Positions 24,197 through 34,059 of a stretch of DNA of 64,000 bases are shown here, piece after piece. The translations under genes and the position numbers were made by a program. Every line of letters begins with the position of its first letter. The stretch's first letter is position 1. Below the pieces are notes generated by a model. That model was not told the DNA's origin, did not search any database, and saw only the letters and a list, made by a program, of their open reading frames with translations. This stretch comes from Ligilactobacillus ruminis DSM 20403 = NBRC 102161 (GTDB taxonomy: Bacteria > Bacillota > Bacilli > Lactobacillales > Lactobacillaceae), in NCBI RefSeq assembly GCF_900113455.1, contig NZ_FOPI01000004.1:26150-90149 (forward strand), read 5' to 3'.

Positions 24197-24225
24197 ATTA
24201 TACTAGTATTTGTTTTTGCCTACAA
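24197..24225 (-). promoter_or_regulatory. Promoter of the mevalonate operon
   Basis: On the minus strand TTGTAG (24220-24225), 17 bases, TATAAT (24197-24202), 44 bases before the mvk start codon. No operator is evident. Confidence 0.7.
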
Positions 24226-24352
24226 GTAGGGAAGTTTAATCAGGCAATAAGATGTGGTAAACTTAAAGGTAAGCAATCAGAAACGAAATGCAGAGCATCG
24301 CCTCGAATTTTTGGGCGATTCGGCAAATTTTAAAACGAAATTGGTGAAAAAA

Positions 24353-27160
24353 ATGTCTAATTTGCAAACATATGCTGTCGTCGATCTCGAGATGACGGGC
24401 ACCAATCCGAACGGCAGTGAGCGCTTGATACAGTTTTCCTGCGTTTTTACGGAAGGAAACAAAATCGTCAATACGTTCTCGACTTTAATCAATCCGCTGA
24501 GAAAAATTCCGGAAGACGTACAGAATTTAACAAACATCACGGATAAGGACGTTAAAAATGCTCCGACGTTTGATGAAGTCGCTGGGACGATTTATGCGCT
24601 TTTAAGCGACACGGTTTTTGTTGCGCACAATATTGAACTTGATTACCGTTTTTTGAACAGCGAATTTGAACGCATCGGATTTCCGAAACTTGACCTTGAA
24701 GGGATCGACACCGTCCAGCTTGCGCAAATCGCGTTCCCGACGCTTGCTTCATACCGTTTGGGAGATCTTGCACATTTTTTGGGATTCAAGCACAAGCATC
24801 CTCATCATGCGGACAGCGATGCTTTCGTAACGGCCGAACTTTTCATCCTGTTGCAAAAGAAACTTGCTTCAATGCCGGAAGCCTTGCTGAAAAGTCTGCT
24901 CAAGCTCTCTGATGCGCTCCTTTATGAAACGAAGCAGTGCATTTTGCAGGCATATGAAAATAAGCGAAAACAATATGAAATGTTGGACAAAGAGCACATC
25001 GAAGTTGAGGGAATCGTGCTCAGACGACCTCGTTTTGAGGTCAAAAAGGGCTTTAACGATAAATTTCCGAAAACTGAGGCTGAGCAGTCCCGGCTTTTTT
25101 CGGGAGTTATCGACTGGAGAAAAGAACAAGCAAAAATGATGAACGATATCTACGAGCACTTCAACGATGATGAAAAGATGCTTTTGGTTCAAGCTCCGAC
25201 GGGCATGGGCAAGACGCTCGGGTATCTCGTGCCGGGCGCATATCAGGCTCAAGAAGGAGATTCAACCGTGGTTTCAACGTCGACGACTGCTTTGCTGGAT
25301 CAGATTGTCAAGGAATCCGTGCCGCTGCTTAAAAAGATCGTTCCGTTCGATTTCACGTATGAAGTCATGAAAGGCAGCGGACATTATATCGATCTTGAAA
25401 AATTCAGTCATACGCTCAAGATTCCGATGAACAATCAGACGCGTTTGCTTCAGATGCGCATTTTGTCTTGGCTTTGGCAAACGACGACCGGTGATATGGA
25501 TGAACTTCGTCTGACGACCTATCGAGCTCAGTTGTTTAAAATGATTAAACATGCGGGAGTCGGGTCATTGTCCGATAAAAGCGCATTTTACGGGCTTGAT
25601 TTTGTGAGGCTGAGGGACGTCAGAGTCAAATTTGCGGATTTCGTCTTTACCAATCATTCTTATTTGGTGCGCCATGCCGAAGAAATCGGCAAGGAAAAGG
25701 CCAATCTGATTTTGGATGAGGCCCAAAATATTCCGAGCGTTGCAATGGAACAGAGCGGGTCCGTTTTTGATTTTGATTTGGTCAAAATTTATTCAGATAC
25801 GCTGCTCGTTTCGATGGAGTCGCGCATTTCATTTTCGTTTGAAGGACTGATCAGGCAGCATTTTCTGACGAAAAACGAATATCGAACGATTTTGCGCAAT
25901 ATTCAGATAATCGACCATTCCGTGCCGTTCATCAGAGAGAAGTTTTGGGAACGATACGTCAGAACAAAGGGCGGATCAAAAAAAGAATTCGTTGAAACGT
26001 TGCTTTCTCCAAATAAAGTTTTAGGCCTTTTAAAAGGAAATTTTGCGATTTTTTTGAAGACGACCAAGGCGTATACCGAACTTTTAGGGCAGATGACGGA
26101 AATGAAGCAGCGCTTTTTCAGAGCACTTGATGCCGGGACGCTTGATCACGAGGCCGTAAATCTTCTGACTGATTGGTTTATTGATTGCGAAAAGCTTGTC
26201 GAATCAATGGAGAAGTGGCATTTGCTGGAATTTTCCGAACTCGAAAAAATGGACGAAACAACGCTGGTTTGGATGAAATACTCGCCAAATAATCCTAAAA
26301 CGCATTTGCGCCTGTGCTTTTCAAGACTTGAAGCCGGAAAATATCTTGAAGAAAGAGTTTACGGATATTTTAAGCATATCGTGATGTGCGGGGCGCTTTT
26401 ATTCACGAAGAAGACCGAAGATTATACGAAGGATCAGCTCAGGCTGGATAACGACGTTTTGACAAAACGATATCAAAGCGCATTTGACTATGCTCATCAG
26501 GCAAGAGCAGTCTTTGCGACGGACTCGCCCGATCTTTCGTCAATGCTCAGCAAGGCTGAATATCATGCATATTTAACGGATGCGTTGGCAGACATTATTG
26601 AAAAAACCTCTTTGCAAACGTTGGTTCTGTTTAATTCTTTGGAGGATATCGAAGCGGTTTACAATGGACTTTCGGTTCGCGGACTGAATAAGAAAAGAGA
26701 GATTTTGGCTCAGGGAGTGAACGGAACTCCCGAAAAATTGAAGAAACGGTTCGTTTTGACGTCTTCAAAAAGCATTTTGCTTGGAGCGGGAAGTTTCTGG
26801 GAAGGAATCGATCTTCCGGAAGAAAAGCTTGAACTGTTGGTAATTACGCGTCTGCCATTTCAGTCTCCTGATTCATTGATCAACAAGGTGCGTTATCGTA
26901 ACGTTCAAGCCAAAGGACACAATCCTTTTTCGGCCGTTTCGCTTCCCGAAGCAGCTTTAAAGTTCAGGCAGGGTTTTGGAAGGCTGATCAGAACAAAAGA
27001 CGATCACGGCATTTTGGCAGTGTTGGATTCGCGCATCGTCAATAAGCGTTATGCTCATGAGTTTACCGACACGTTGCCGAAAAATTTGCGAATTGATCGC
27101 GTCGAAATGAAAGACATTCCCGAAATTATTCGTGATGCCGAAAAAGATTTTGGGTTTTAG
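24353..27160 (+). CDS. dinG: DinG-family helicase with N-terminal DEDDh exonuclease domain
   Basis: About 935 residues. Residues about 5-170 form an epsilon-like 3'-5' exonuclease (VVDLEMTGT with D11 and E13, HNIELDYRFL, HHADSDAFVTAELF). The rest is an XPD/DinG-type helicase with Walker A APTGMGKTLGYL and motif II LDEAQN. This fusion is the usual Gram-positive DinG, where the Bacillus protein acts mainly as an exonuclease; no four-cysteine iron-sulfur cluster is seen. ATG 24353 starts right before the exonuclease domain; GTG 24344 is possible. It opens the conserved block tseB-aspB-asnS. Confidence 0.9.
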   Translation: MSNLQTYAVVDLEMTGTNPNGSERLIQFSCVFTEGNKIVNTFSTLINPLRKIPEDVQNLTNITDKDVKNAPTFDEVAGTIYALLSDTVFVAHNIELDYRFLNSEFERIGFPKLDLEGIDTVQLAQIAFPTLASYRLGDLAHFLGFKHKHPHHADSDAFVTAELFILLQKKLASMPEALLKSLLKLSDALLYETKQCILQAYENKRKQYEMLDKEHIEVEGIVLRRPRFEVKKGFNDKFPKTEAEQSRLFSGVIDWRKEQAKMMNDIYEHFNDDEKMLLVQAPTGMGKTLGYLVPGAYQAQEGDSTVVSTSTTALLDQIVKESVPLLKKIVPFDFTYEVMKGSGHYIDLEKFSHTLKIPMNNQTRLLQMRILSWLWQTTTGDMDELRLTTYRAQLFKMIKHAGVGSLSDKSAFYGLDFVRLRDVRVKFADFVFTNHSYLVRHAEEIGKEKANLILDEAQNIPSVAMEQSGSVFDFDLVKIYSDTLLVSMESRISFSFEGLIRQHFLTKNEYRTILRNIQIIDHSVPFIREKFWERYVRTKGGSKKEFVETLLSPNKVLGLLKGNFAIFLKTTKAYTELLGQMTEMKQRFFRALDAGTLDHEAVNLLTDWFIDCEKLVESMEKWHLLEFSELEKMDETTLVWMKYSPNNPKTHLRLCFSRLEAGKYLEERVYGYFKHIVMCGALLFTKKTEDYTKDQLRLDNDVLTKRYQSAFDYAHQARAVFATDSPDLSSMLSKAEYHAYLTDALADIIEKTSLQTLVLFNSLEDIEAVYNGLSVRGLNKKREILAQGVNGTPEKLKKRFVLTSSKSILLGAGSFWEGIDLPEEKLELLVITRLPFQSPDSLINKVRYRNVQAKGHNPFSAVSLPEAALKFRQGFGRLIRTKDDHGILAVLDSRIVNKRYAHEFTDTLPKNLRIDRVEMKDIPEIIRDAEKDFGF

Positions 27161-27250
27161 GTGCCGCTGACGAGAAAAGACTGGTATAATAAAGCATGTG
27201 TTTTATTGTCAGTCGATTCTGCACGATGCATGAAGGGAGTTTTTAATTAA

Positions 27251-27733
27251 ATGCAAAAAAAGCAGCATGGCAAGCTGTATCTTTTTATGGGAGTTTTGCT
27301 GGCAATAGTTGCTGTTTTAGGGATTTTCTTTAAATCAGTGCAGCCAGAAAATGAAGCCCACAAAGAAGCGGTGCGCCTGGCGAAAAAATATGCGCATCTC
27401 AAAAAAGAGGATGCTTTTTATCGTTATAGCAGAGATAAGACTTTTTATACTGTTTTCGGAACGAATGCGGACAATCAAAAAATTTACGCCGTTGTTTCGA
27501 AAAACGGCAAAAAAATCAACATCTACGGTCAAGAAGACGGCATCTCTGCTGAAACAGCCAAAAAAGCAGTCAGAAAACGGCAGGACGTCAAAAAGATTAC
27601 GAATGTCGGAATGGGTATGAGGGGAAAAACTCCCGTTTGGGAAGTTACCTATCTGAACGCTTACGGCAATTTGTGCTATGACATCATTGCTTTCAAAAAT
27701 GGTGATGTTATCAAAACAATTCAAAACATTTGA
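27251..27733 (+). CDS. tseB: TseB/YpmB-like cell wall protein (DUF5590)
   Basis: A 160-residue protein with one N-terminal membrane helix (about 9-27) and an extracellular part made of two PepSY-like segments. Its place between dinG and aspB is the same as Bacillus ypmB, now tseB, which works with class A penicillin-binding protein in cell wall elongation. The ribosome binding site GAAGGGAG is seen before the ATG. Sequence match is moderate; synteny is strong. Confidence 0.8.
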   Translation: MQKKQHGKLYLFMGVLLAIVAVLGIFFKSVQPENEAHKEAVRLAKKYAHLKKEDAFYRYSRDKTFYTVFGTNADNQKIYAVVSKNGKKINIYGQEDGISAETAKKAVRKRQDVKKITNVGMGMRGKTPVWEVTYLNAYGNLCYDIIAFKNGDVIKTIQNI

Positions 27734-27749
27734 TGGAGGTTTTTTTCAA

Positions 27750-28934
27750 ATGAAGATATCGCAACGTGCGCAAAATATTACGCCTTCGGCCACACTGGCA
27801 CTCTCTGCCAAGGCAAAACAGATGAAGGCTTCCGGAATCGACGTGATCAATTTATCAATCGGAGAGCCGGATTTCAATACCCCGCGCCACGTTAAGGATG
27901 CGGCTGTTGCATCCATAAATGAAGGAAAGTCCGATTTTTACACTCCGGCAACCGGTATTTTGGAATTAAGGGAAGCAATCGCAAAATTTATCAATGATGA
28001 TTGCAACACTGCATTTTCCAAGGAGAACGTCGCCGTGGCAGCCGGCGGAAAGATGGCGCTTTTTGCAATCGCGCAAACCATCCTTGATCCGGGCGACGAA
28101 GTTTTGATTCCGTTGCCGTACTGGGTGAGCTATGGGGAACAGGTCAAGCTTGTCGGCGGAGTTCCGAAGTTTGTCAAAGCAAATAACGAAACCCACAAAG
28201 TTACGGTCAAAGAACTTGAAGAGATGCGGACTGAAAAGACCGTCGCAGTCATCGTTAATTCGCCTCAGAACCCATCAGGCTTGATTTATACGAAAGAAGA
28301 ACTTGAAGCAATCGGCAATTGGGCAGTCGAACACGATATTTATCTGGTTGCTGATGACATGTACAGCAAGTTAGTCTATAATGGAAATAAGTTTGTCTCA
28401 TTGATGGAGCTTTCTCCTTCAATCAGACAGAATACGATTCTTGTCAACGGTTTTTCAAAGGCATATGCAATGACCGGATGGCGAATTGGCTACGTTGTTG
28501 CTGAAGAAGAGATCATTAAGAAGATCGGAGCCGTTATCGGACACGAAACAAGCAATTTGGCAGCAGTAAGTCAATATGCGGCTTTGGCTGCAGTTACTGG
28601 CGATCAGGCATGTACTGAGGAAATGCGTCAAGCATACGAAAAACGTCTGAACGAAATATATCCGCTTGTTTGCGAAATTCCTGGTTTTGAATTGAAGAAC
28701 AAGCCTGAGGGGGCATTTTACATGTTTCCAAACGTCAAAAAGGCGGTTTCTCTTTGCGGATTCGAAACAACGGAAGAATTTGCGGACAAGCTGTTGGAAG
28801 AAGCACACGTTGCCGTCGTTCCGGGCTCTGCATTTGGCATGAGCGAACATGTGCGTTTGAGCTATGCGACAAGTCTTGAAGACTTGAAAAAGGCCATGAG
28901 CCGGATGAAAGAATTTGTAGAAAAACATATGTAG
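27750..28934 (+). CDS. aspB: Class I PLP aminotransferase, aspartate aminotransferase
   Basis: 394 residues. Substrate- and cofactor-binding segments LSIGEPDFNTPRHV, NSPQNPSGLIYT and VADDMYSKLVY are present, and the PLP lysine lies in NGFSKAYAMTGWRIGY. Transfers the amino group between aspartate and 2-oxoglutarate. ATG 27750 follows GGAGG by about nine bases; the open frame extends back into tseB but has no other good start. Position beside asnS, as in Bacillus, supports the aspartate assignment. Confidence 0.9.
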   Translation: MKISQRAQNITPSATLALSAKAKQMKASGIDVINLSIGEPDFNTPRHVKDAAVASINEGKSDFYTPATGILELREAIAKFINDDCNTAFSKENVAVAAGGKMALFAIAQTILDPGDEVLIPLPYWVSYGEQVKLVGGVPKFVKANNETHKVTVKELEEMRTEKTVAVIVNSPQNPSGLIYTKEELEAIGNWAVEHDIYLVADDMYSKLVYNGNKFVSLMELSPSIRQNTILVNGFSKAYAMTGWRIGYVVAEEEIIKKIGAVIGHETSNLAAVSQYAALAAVTGDQACTEEMRQAYEKRLNEIYPLVCEIPGFELKNKPEGAFYMFPNVKKAVSLCGFETTEEFADKLLEEAHVAVVPGSAFGMSEHVRLSYATSLEDLKKAMSRMKEFVEKHM

Positions 28935-28946
28935 GAGGAATTTGGT

Positions 28947-30248
28947 TTGGAAACAATAAGTATTATCGATTCCAAAGATTACGTCAATCAAAAAGTAAAA
29001 ATCGGAGTTTGGTTGACCAATAAGCGTTCAAGCGGCAAGATTGCCTTTTTGCAGCTTCGTGACGGAACGGCATATTTTCAAGGAGTCGTTGTAAAGAACA
29101 ATGTTTCTGAAGAAACGTTTAAGCTTGCAAAGGAACTTAAGCAGGAAACGAGCATGTACGTGGTCGGAACGATTCATGAAGACACGCGCTCTCATTTCGG
29201 ATATGAAATTGAGATCGAAGACATTGAAGTAGTAGGTGAAAGCGAGAACTATCCGATCACGCCAAAAGAGCACGGCACGGATTTCTTGATGGACCATCGC
29301 CATTTATGGCTTCGTTCCAAGCGTCAGTTTGCCGTGATGAAGATCAGAAACGAAGTAATTCGTGCAACGTACGAATTTTTCAACAAAGAAGGTTTCATCA
29401 AGCTTGACGCTCCGATTTTGACGGGCAGCGCACCTGAAGGAACGACGGAATTGTTCCATACTGAATATTTCGACAAGGACGCATATTTGTCTCAATCGGG
29501 GCAGTTGTACGAAGAAGCAGGGGCAATGGCATACGGAAAGGTCTTTTCGTTTGGGCCGACGTTCCGTGCCGAAAAATCAAAGACTCGTCGTCATTTGATC
29601 GAATTTTGGATGATTGAACCGGAAATGGCTTTCATGCATCAAGAAGAAAGCTTGGAGATTCAGGAACGCTACATTGCATATCTTGTTCAAAACGTTCTTG
29701 ATCATTGCGACTATGAACTTGGAATTCTTGGACGCGATCGTGACGTTTTGAAACGTTATACGGAACTTCCTTATCCACGCATCTCCTATGACGAAGCAAT
29801 TGACTTGCTTAAGGAAAGCGGCGAATTTCCTGACGTCAAGTGGGGCGAAGATTTTGGTTCTCCTGAAGAAACTTATCTTGCAGAACATTTCAGCAAGCCT
29901 GTTTTCGTCATGAATTATCCGAAAGCAATCAAGCCGTTTTACATGAAGCCGCACCCGACGCGCGATGATGTCGTAATTTGTGCCGACTTGCTTGCACCGG
30001 AAGGATACGGTGAAATCATCGGCGGATCTGAACGTTCAACTGATCCTGAATATTTGGAAGAACAAATAGTTAAGGCTGGTCTTAATAAGGATGATTATGA
30101 ATGGTACTTGGATTTGCGGCGTTACGGCAGCGTTCCTCACTCAGGATTCGGGCTTGGACTCGAACGCTGCATCACGTGGCTGACGGGCGAAGATCATATT
30201 CGTGAAGCAATTCCGTTCCCACGTTTGCTGAACCGTATTTATCCTTGA
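28947..30248 (+). CDS. asnS: Asparaginyl-tRNA synthetase
   Basis: A 433-residue class II aminoacyl-tRNA synthetase. The N-terminal OB-fold anticodon-binding domain occupies about 1-110. The catalytic core shows motif 2 ([21 protein letters not shown]) and motif 3 ([15 protein letters not shown]). TTG 28947 is placed eight bases after AGGAGGA. A terminator follows four bases after the stop region. Confidence 0.96.
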   Translation: METISIIDSKDYVNQKVKIGVWLTNKRSSGKIAFLQLRDGTAYFQGVVVKNNVSEETFKLAKELKQETSMYVVGTIHEDTRSHFGYEIEIEDIEVVGESENYPITPKEHGTDFLMDHRHLWLRSKRQFAVMKIRNEVIRATYEFFNKEGFIKLDAPILTGSAPEGTTELFHTEYFDKDAYLSQSGQLYEEAGAMAYGKVFSFGPTFRAEKSKTRRHLIEFWMIEPEMAFMHQEESLEIQERYIAYLVQNVLDHCDYELGILGRDRDVLKRYTELPYPRISYDEAIDLLKESGEFPDVKWGEDFGSPEETYLAEHFSKPVFVMNYPKAIKPFYMKPHPTRDDVVICADLLAPEGYGEIIGGSERSTDPEYLEEQIVKAGLNKDDYEWYLDLRRYGSVPHSGFGLGLERCITWLTGEDHIREAIPFPRLLNRIYP

Positions 30249-30259
30249 TAAAAGTCTCA

Positions 30260-30285
30260 GGCCAGGATGTTTCCTGGCCTTTTTT
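30260..30285 (+). terminator. Terminator of the dinG-asnS block
   Basis: Perfect eight-base stem GGCCAGGA/TCCTGGCC with a four-base loop and six T. Confidence 0.9.
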
Positions 30286-30305
30286 ACGTGAAAGTGGTGT
30301 TTTCA

Positions 30306-31013
30306 ATGGATGATGCAACAGTGTTTATGTTAAGGAAAGGTCAAACTTCGATTTCAAATCTGCTGCTTGAAAATTATACGGATTTGGGTCTGAATGACGG
30401 TGAATTCTTATTGCTGCTGATGCTGATGAAATTCGACCAGCAAAAAGAAGACGTTGATTTGGAAGCCTTGTCTAAGATGATGGGCAAGACGGATGCCGAA
30501 ATCGGGACTCTGCTCAACAATTTGATCGTCAAAAAGGTCGTTGAGTTAAGAACAGTTATTGATGCTTCGGGCAGGCAGCGCGATTGTTACGATTTATCGT
30601 TTTTGTACGAAAAGCTTGTTCAAATCGTTAAAAATCAGTTGCGGACACGAAGTCAAAAACAAGAAACTGCAACGAAAGAACAAGTTTTTGACAGTTTTCA
30701 AAAAGAATTCGGACGACCGCTTTCAAGCATTGAGCTTGAAGAAATCAGGTGCTGGATGGAAGAAGACGGCTATTCACCGGAAATTATCCTGTTGGCATTG
30801 AAAGAAGCAGTTTTGAGTCAGGCATACAACTTCAAATATATTGACCGAATTCTTATTTCATGGGAAAAGCAAAACGTTCATTCGGCAATGGACGTTCAGC
30901 GAGTCAAGGATCAGCGCGAAGAGAAAAAAACGAATCGGAAAAAGAAAAAAGGCAATGCCAATCGTCCAAAAATCCCATTGAGTCACTGGTCTGGAGTTGA
31001 CAAAGATGCTTGA
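30306..31013 (+). CDS. dnaD: DnaD replication initiation/restart protein
   Basis: A 235-residue DnaD family protein: N-terminal winged-helix domain (about 1-110, LGLNDGEFLLLLMLM) and C-terminal DnaD domain (SFQKEFGRPLSSIELEEI, then YSPEIILLALKEAVL, and YIDRILISWEKQNV with the YxxxILxxW motif). Works with DnaB and DnaI in loading the replicative helicase. ATG 30306 is preferred to an upstream TTG because it matches the domain start. It overlaps nth by eight bases. Confidence 0.93.
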   Translation: MDDATVFMLRKGQTSISNLLLENYTDLGLNDGEFLLLLMLMKFDQQKEDVDLEALSKMMGKTDAEIGTLLNNLIVKKVVELRTVIDASGRQRDCYDLSFLYEKLVQIVKNQLRTRSQKQETATKEQVFDSFQKEFGRPLSSIELEEIRCWMEEDGYSPEIILLALKEAVLSQAYNFKYIDRILISWEKQNVHSAMDVQRVKDQREEKKTNRKKKKGNANRPKIPLSHWSGVDKDA

Positions 31014-31647
31014 GAAAAAACAGGTTTCAAAAATTCTTGATACGATGAAGGAACGCTTTCCAAAAGCGGATACGACCCTTGAAAAGACCGATCCTTTTCA
31101 CTTTTTGCTGTCGATTATTTTAAGCGCACAGGCAACCGATGTTTCCGTCAATAAGGCAACACCTGCACTTTTTAAAGTATATGCGACGCCGGCTGATTTG
31201 GCTCAGGCAGATCCGAGCGAAGTTGAAAAATACATCAAAACGATCGGACTGTATCACAATAAGGCCAAGTATCTGGTCGGGTGCGCAAAAGATTTGGTCG
31301 AACGTTTCGATGGCAAAGTTCCAAAGACGCGCGAAGAGTTGATGGACTTGACCGGCGTCGGCAGAAAGACTGCCAACGTGGAACTTGCCGAATGTTTTGG
31401 AATTCCTGCATTTGCCGTTGACACCCATGTCAGTCGCGTTGCCAACAGGCTTGCTTTGGTCGAGCCGACAAAAAACGTTTTAGAAATTGAACGTCAGTTG
31501 ATGGAACAAGTCGATGAGAGTCGCTGGATCGAAGCTCATCATTTGCTGATTGCATGGGGAAGGAATCAGTGTCTTGCGCGAAAACCGAAGTGCGAAACGT
31601 GTCCGTTGAGTTTTGAGTGCAAATATTTCAAAGAAATAAACGGCTGA
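31006..31647 (+). CDS. nth: Endonuclease III
   Basis: A 213-residue DNA glycosylase/AP lyase for oxidised pyrimidines. The helix-hairpin-helix LTGVGRKTANV carries the catalytic lysine, VDTHVSRVANR the catalytic aspartate, and the C-terminal cysteines (C-X6-C-X2-C-X5-C) bind a 4Fe-4S cluster. ATG 31006 stands nine bases after GGAG, inside the end of dnaD, and the pair is the same as in Bacillus. Confidence 0.96.
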   Translation: MLEKKQVSKILDTMKERFPKADTTLEKTDPFHFLLSIILSAQATDVSVNKATPALFKVYATPADLAQADPSEVEKYIKTIGLYHNKAKYLVGCAKDLVERFDGKVPKTREELMDLTGVGRKTANVELAECFGIPAFAVDTHVSRVANRLALVEPTKNVLEIERQLMEQVDESRWIEAHHLLIAWGRNQCLARKPKCETCPLSFECKYFKEING

Positions 31648-31657
31648 TAGCAGCAAA

Positions 31658-31687
31658 AAAGCAGCATCCGGGTTTGGATGCTGCTTT
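31658..31687. terminator. Bidirectional terminator between nth and pbp1A
   Basis: AAAGCAGCATCC (31658-31669) and its exact complement (31676-31687) form a 12-base stem flanked by A on one side and T on the other, so it can stop transcription from both converging genes. Confidence 0.88.
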
Positions 31688-31708
31688 TTGTTGCCTTCAT
31701 TTTTGTTA

Positions 31709-34030
31709 TTAAGGATTTGTTTTTCCCGCGTCAGAATTGTCGGGGTTTCCGTTTTGTTCGGTGTTTGTCTTCCCGGTTGATGACGTGCTGCTAGTCGGAG
31801 ACGAATTGGTTGCCGAAGATGATGATGACGACGTGCTGACGTTGTCAGAAGAAGATTCACTGGAGGATGCCGGCGTTTCTTCTGAAGCCGAAGATGATGA
31901 TGTTGATGAAAGAACGCTTGAAGTCGTTTCAAGAGAACTGATTGAAGAAGAATCACCGTCTTCGTCCTTGACCGTCTGACTTGAAGAGCCTGCAAGATAA
32001 AGTTCACGGACACCGTTAACTTCTTTGACATAGACGCTGCTTGGACGCGACCAGTCAGTATTTGTTTTTCCTTGTGAGAGGTAAGTCATGGCAGCTTTGT
32101 AAAAAAGCGATGCCAATGATTGAGAATAGCGGTCAAGATAATTGCCGTTTTCGTATTGATGATCATATCCGACCCAAACGGAAACGGAATAATGCTTGGT
32201 GTAACCGTTAAACCATGAATCCATGGAAGCACTCGAAGGGAACTTCGAAGCGATGTCAGACGGATAGGCGTTCGTCCCGGTTTTTCCGGCTTGATAAAGT
32301 CCGCTGATAGAAGCTCTCGTGCCGGTGCCCTCCGTGATTACCTGTTTCAGCATATCTGTAATCATATAGGCGGTCGAAGGCTGCATCGCTTGTTTGCCAG
32401 AGCTTGCAAATTTTTTCGATTCGCCGTCAGCCGTAATGATCGTATTGATATATTGCGGCTTATGGTAGATTCCCTCGTTGGCAAATGCAGCATAGGCGGC
32501 AGCATTTTGCAAGGTCGAAGAAGGCATTCCAATGCCGTTTTGGAATTCAAGCGTCTTCTTATATTTAAACCCGAGTTTTTCGATGAAAGCTTGAGACTTG
32601 GTGATGCCGACTGCTTCCAAAGCACGAATGGCCGGAATGTTTCGCGATTGAATCAAAGCATTGCGCATCGTCATCGTGCCTTTTTCTTTATGATCGAAGT
32701 CATATAACTGGATGTTTGTCCCTGGATAAATGTACTTTGTATCTTTGATGGGTTTGTACGTTGCCCATGAAAGATACTCGATTGCAGGACCATAGTCCAT
32801 CAAAGGCTTGGCCGTGGAGCCGTTTGTTCGATTGGTTTGAACGGCACGGTTCAAGCCAAAAGTAACGTTGCCGTTCTTACGACCGCCAATCATCGCAACG
32901 ACGTTTCCGTTTTTGGGATCGATAACGGTCGATGCGACTTGCAGCTCGTCATCTGGATAACTCAGATATGAGTCGGTGTTCGCGATTTCGTAGAGTCGTT
33001 TTTGAACGTTCATGTCCAGGTTCGTATAAATCTGCAAGCTTCCTTTGTATGGATCGTACCCTTTATCTTTGACTTCCTCGATGACTTGTTTGATATAAGG
33101 GTCGGCAATTTTTTCGTTTTCAGTAGTCCCTTGCTTCTGATGAGACTGAAGCAATCCGTTTTTGACATCTTCGTTTTTGGCTGAAGCTGCTTCTTGCGAT
33201 GAAATCTTGTCATTTGTGACCATTGCGTTTAGGACTTCATCGCGTCTTGCTTTGGCATACGTCGGATTCGAATACGGATTATATTGGGAAGGGGCATTCG
33301 GAATTCCGGCAATCAGAGCCGTCTGTGCAATATCAAGCTGGTCGAGCGTTTTGCCGTAATAATACTTGGCGGCCGTCTGCATTCCGTAGCAGCCGTATCC
33401 CATGAAGACTTTGTTGACATAATAGGTTAAAATCTGATCTTTGCTGTATGTCTTGTCAAGTTTCAAAGCGAGCCAAGCTTCCTGAGCCTTGCGTTTAAAA
33501 GTTTGGTCTGAGCGTTTGGTTGAAAAGAACGAAAGTTTGATCAACTGTTGGTCAAGCGTGCTTCCTCCTTGAAGACCGGCCGAAGATTCGCTGACGTTGG
33601 AGAGCGCGGCGGCCACGATTCGGAACGGGTCAACGCCCATATGTTTGTAAAAACGCCTGTCTTCAATAGAGATAACGGCATCCTTCAGTTTTTGAGGGAT
33701 ATCTTTGCCGTTGACATAGGAACGGTTTTCGGTTCCGAGCGACATGATCTTGTTTCCGTCGAAATCATAGATCATGGTTGAGCCTGCACTGGCGAGGCGC
33801 TGTTCTGACAACGTTGGTGAATCTTTTGCCCACATGAAGAACAACGTTGCCCCGGAACAGATGCAGACAAGTGCCGTCAATGCAAGTCCTAAGAGAATTT
33901 TTGAAAAAAGAGACATCTTTTTCTTAGGGCGTCTGACTGGACGTTTGCGTGGACCGTTATGATTTTTCGAACTGTGGTGCTGTTCATGTTTTTTAGCGGT
34001 ACGCGAATATTTTGGATTATTGTTTCCCAT
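31709..34030 (-). CDS. pbp1A: Class A penicillin-binding protein 1A
   Basis: About 773 residues. A cationic cytoplasmic tail (PRKRPVRRPKKK) and one membrane helix precede the glycosyltransferase domain (SIEDRRFYKHMGVDPFRIV). The transpeptidase domain has the serine in GSTAKPLM and the KTG box in QAGKTGTNAYP. The last 85 or so residues are a low-complexity Ser/Thr tail, as in Lactobacillus PBP1A. ATG 34030 is 12 bases from AAGGAGG; ATG 34042 is only two bases away. Second gene after recU, 30 bases on. Confidence 0.93.
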   Translation of the reverse strand: MGNNNPKYSRTAKKHEQHHSSKNHNGPRKRPVRRPKKKMSLFSKILLGLALTALVCICSGATLFFMWAKDSPTLSEQRLASAGSTMIYDFDGNKIMSLGTENRSYVNGKDIPQKLKDAVISIEDRRFYKHMGVDPFRIVAAALSNVSESSAGLQGGSTLDQQLIKLSFFSTKRSDQTFKRKAQEAWLALKLDKTYSKDQILTYYVNKVFMGYGCYGMQTAAKYYYGKTLDQLDIAQTALIAGIPNAPSQYNPYSNPTYAKARRDEVLNAMVTNDKISSQEAASAKNEDVKNGLLQSHQKQGTTENEKIADPYIKQVIEEVKDKGYDPYKGSLQIYTNLDMNVQKRLYEIANTDSYLSYPDDELQVASTVIDPKNGNVVAMIGGRKNGNVTFGLNRAVQTNRTNGSTAKPLMDYGPAIEYLSWATYKPIKDTKYIYPGTNIQLYDFDHKEKGTMTMRNALIQSRNIPAIRALEAVGITKSQAFIEKLGFKYKKTLEFQNGIGMPSSTLQNAAAYAAFANEGIYHKPQYINTIITADGESKKFASSGKQAMQPSTAYMITDMLKQVITEGTGTRASISGLYQAGKTGTNAYPSDIASKFPSSASMDSWFNGYTKHYSVSVWVGYDHQYENGNYLDRYSQSLASLFYKAAMTYLSQGKTNTDWSRPSSVYVKEVNGVRELYLAGSSSQTVKDEDGDSSSISSLETTSSVLSSTSSSSASEETPASSSESSSDNVSTSSSSSSATNSSPTSSTSSTGKTNTEQNGNPDNSDAGKTNP

Positions 34031-34059
34031 ATATTCTCTCATATCCTCCTTGATACGTG

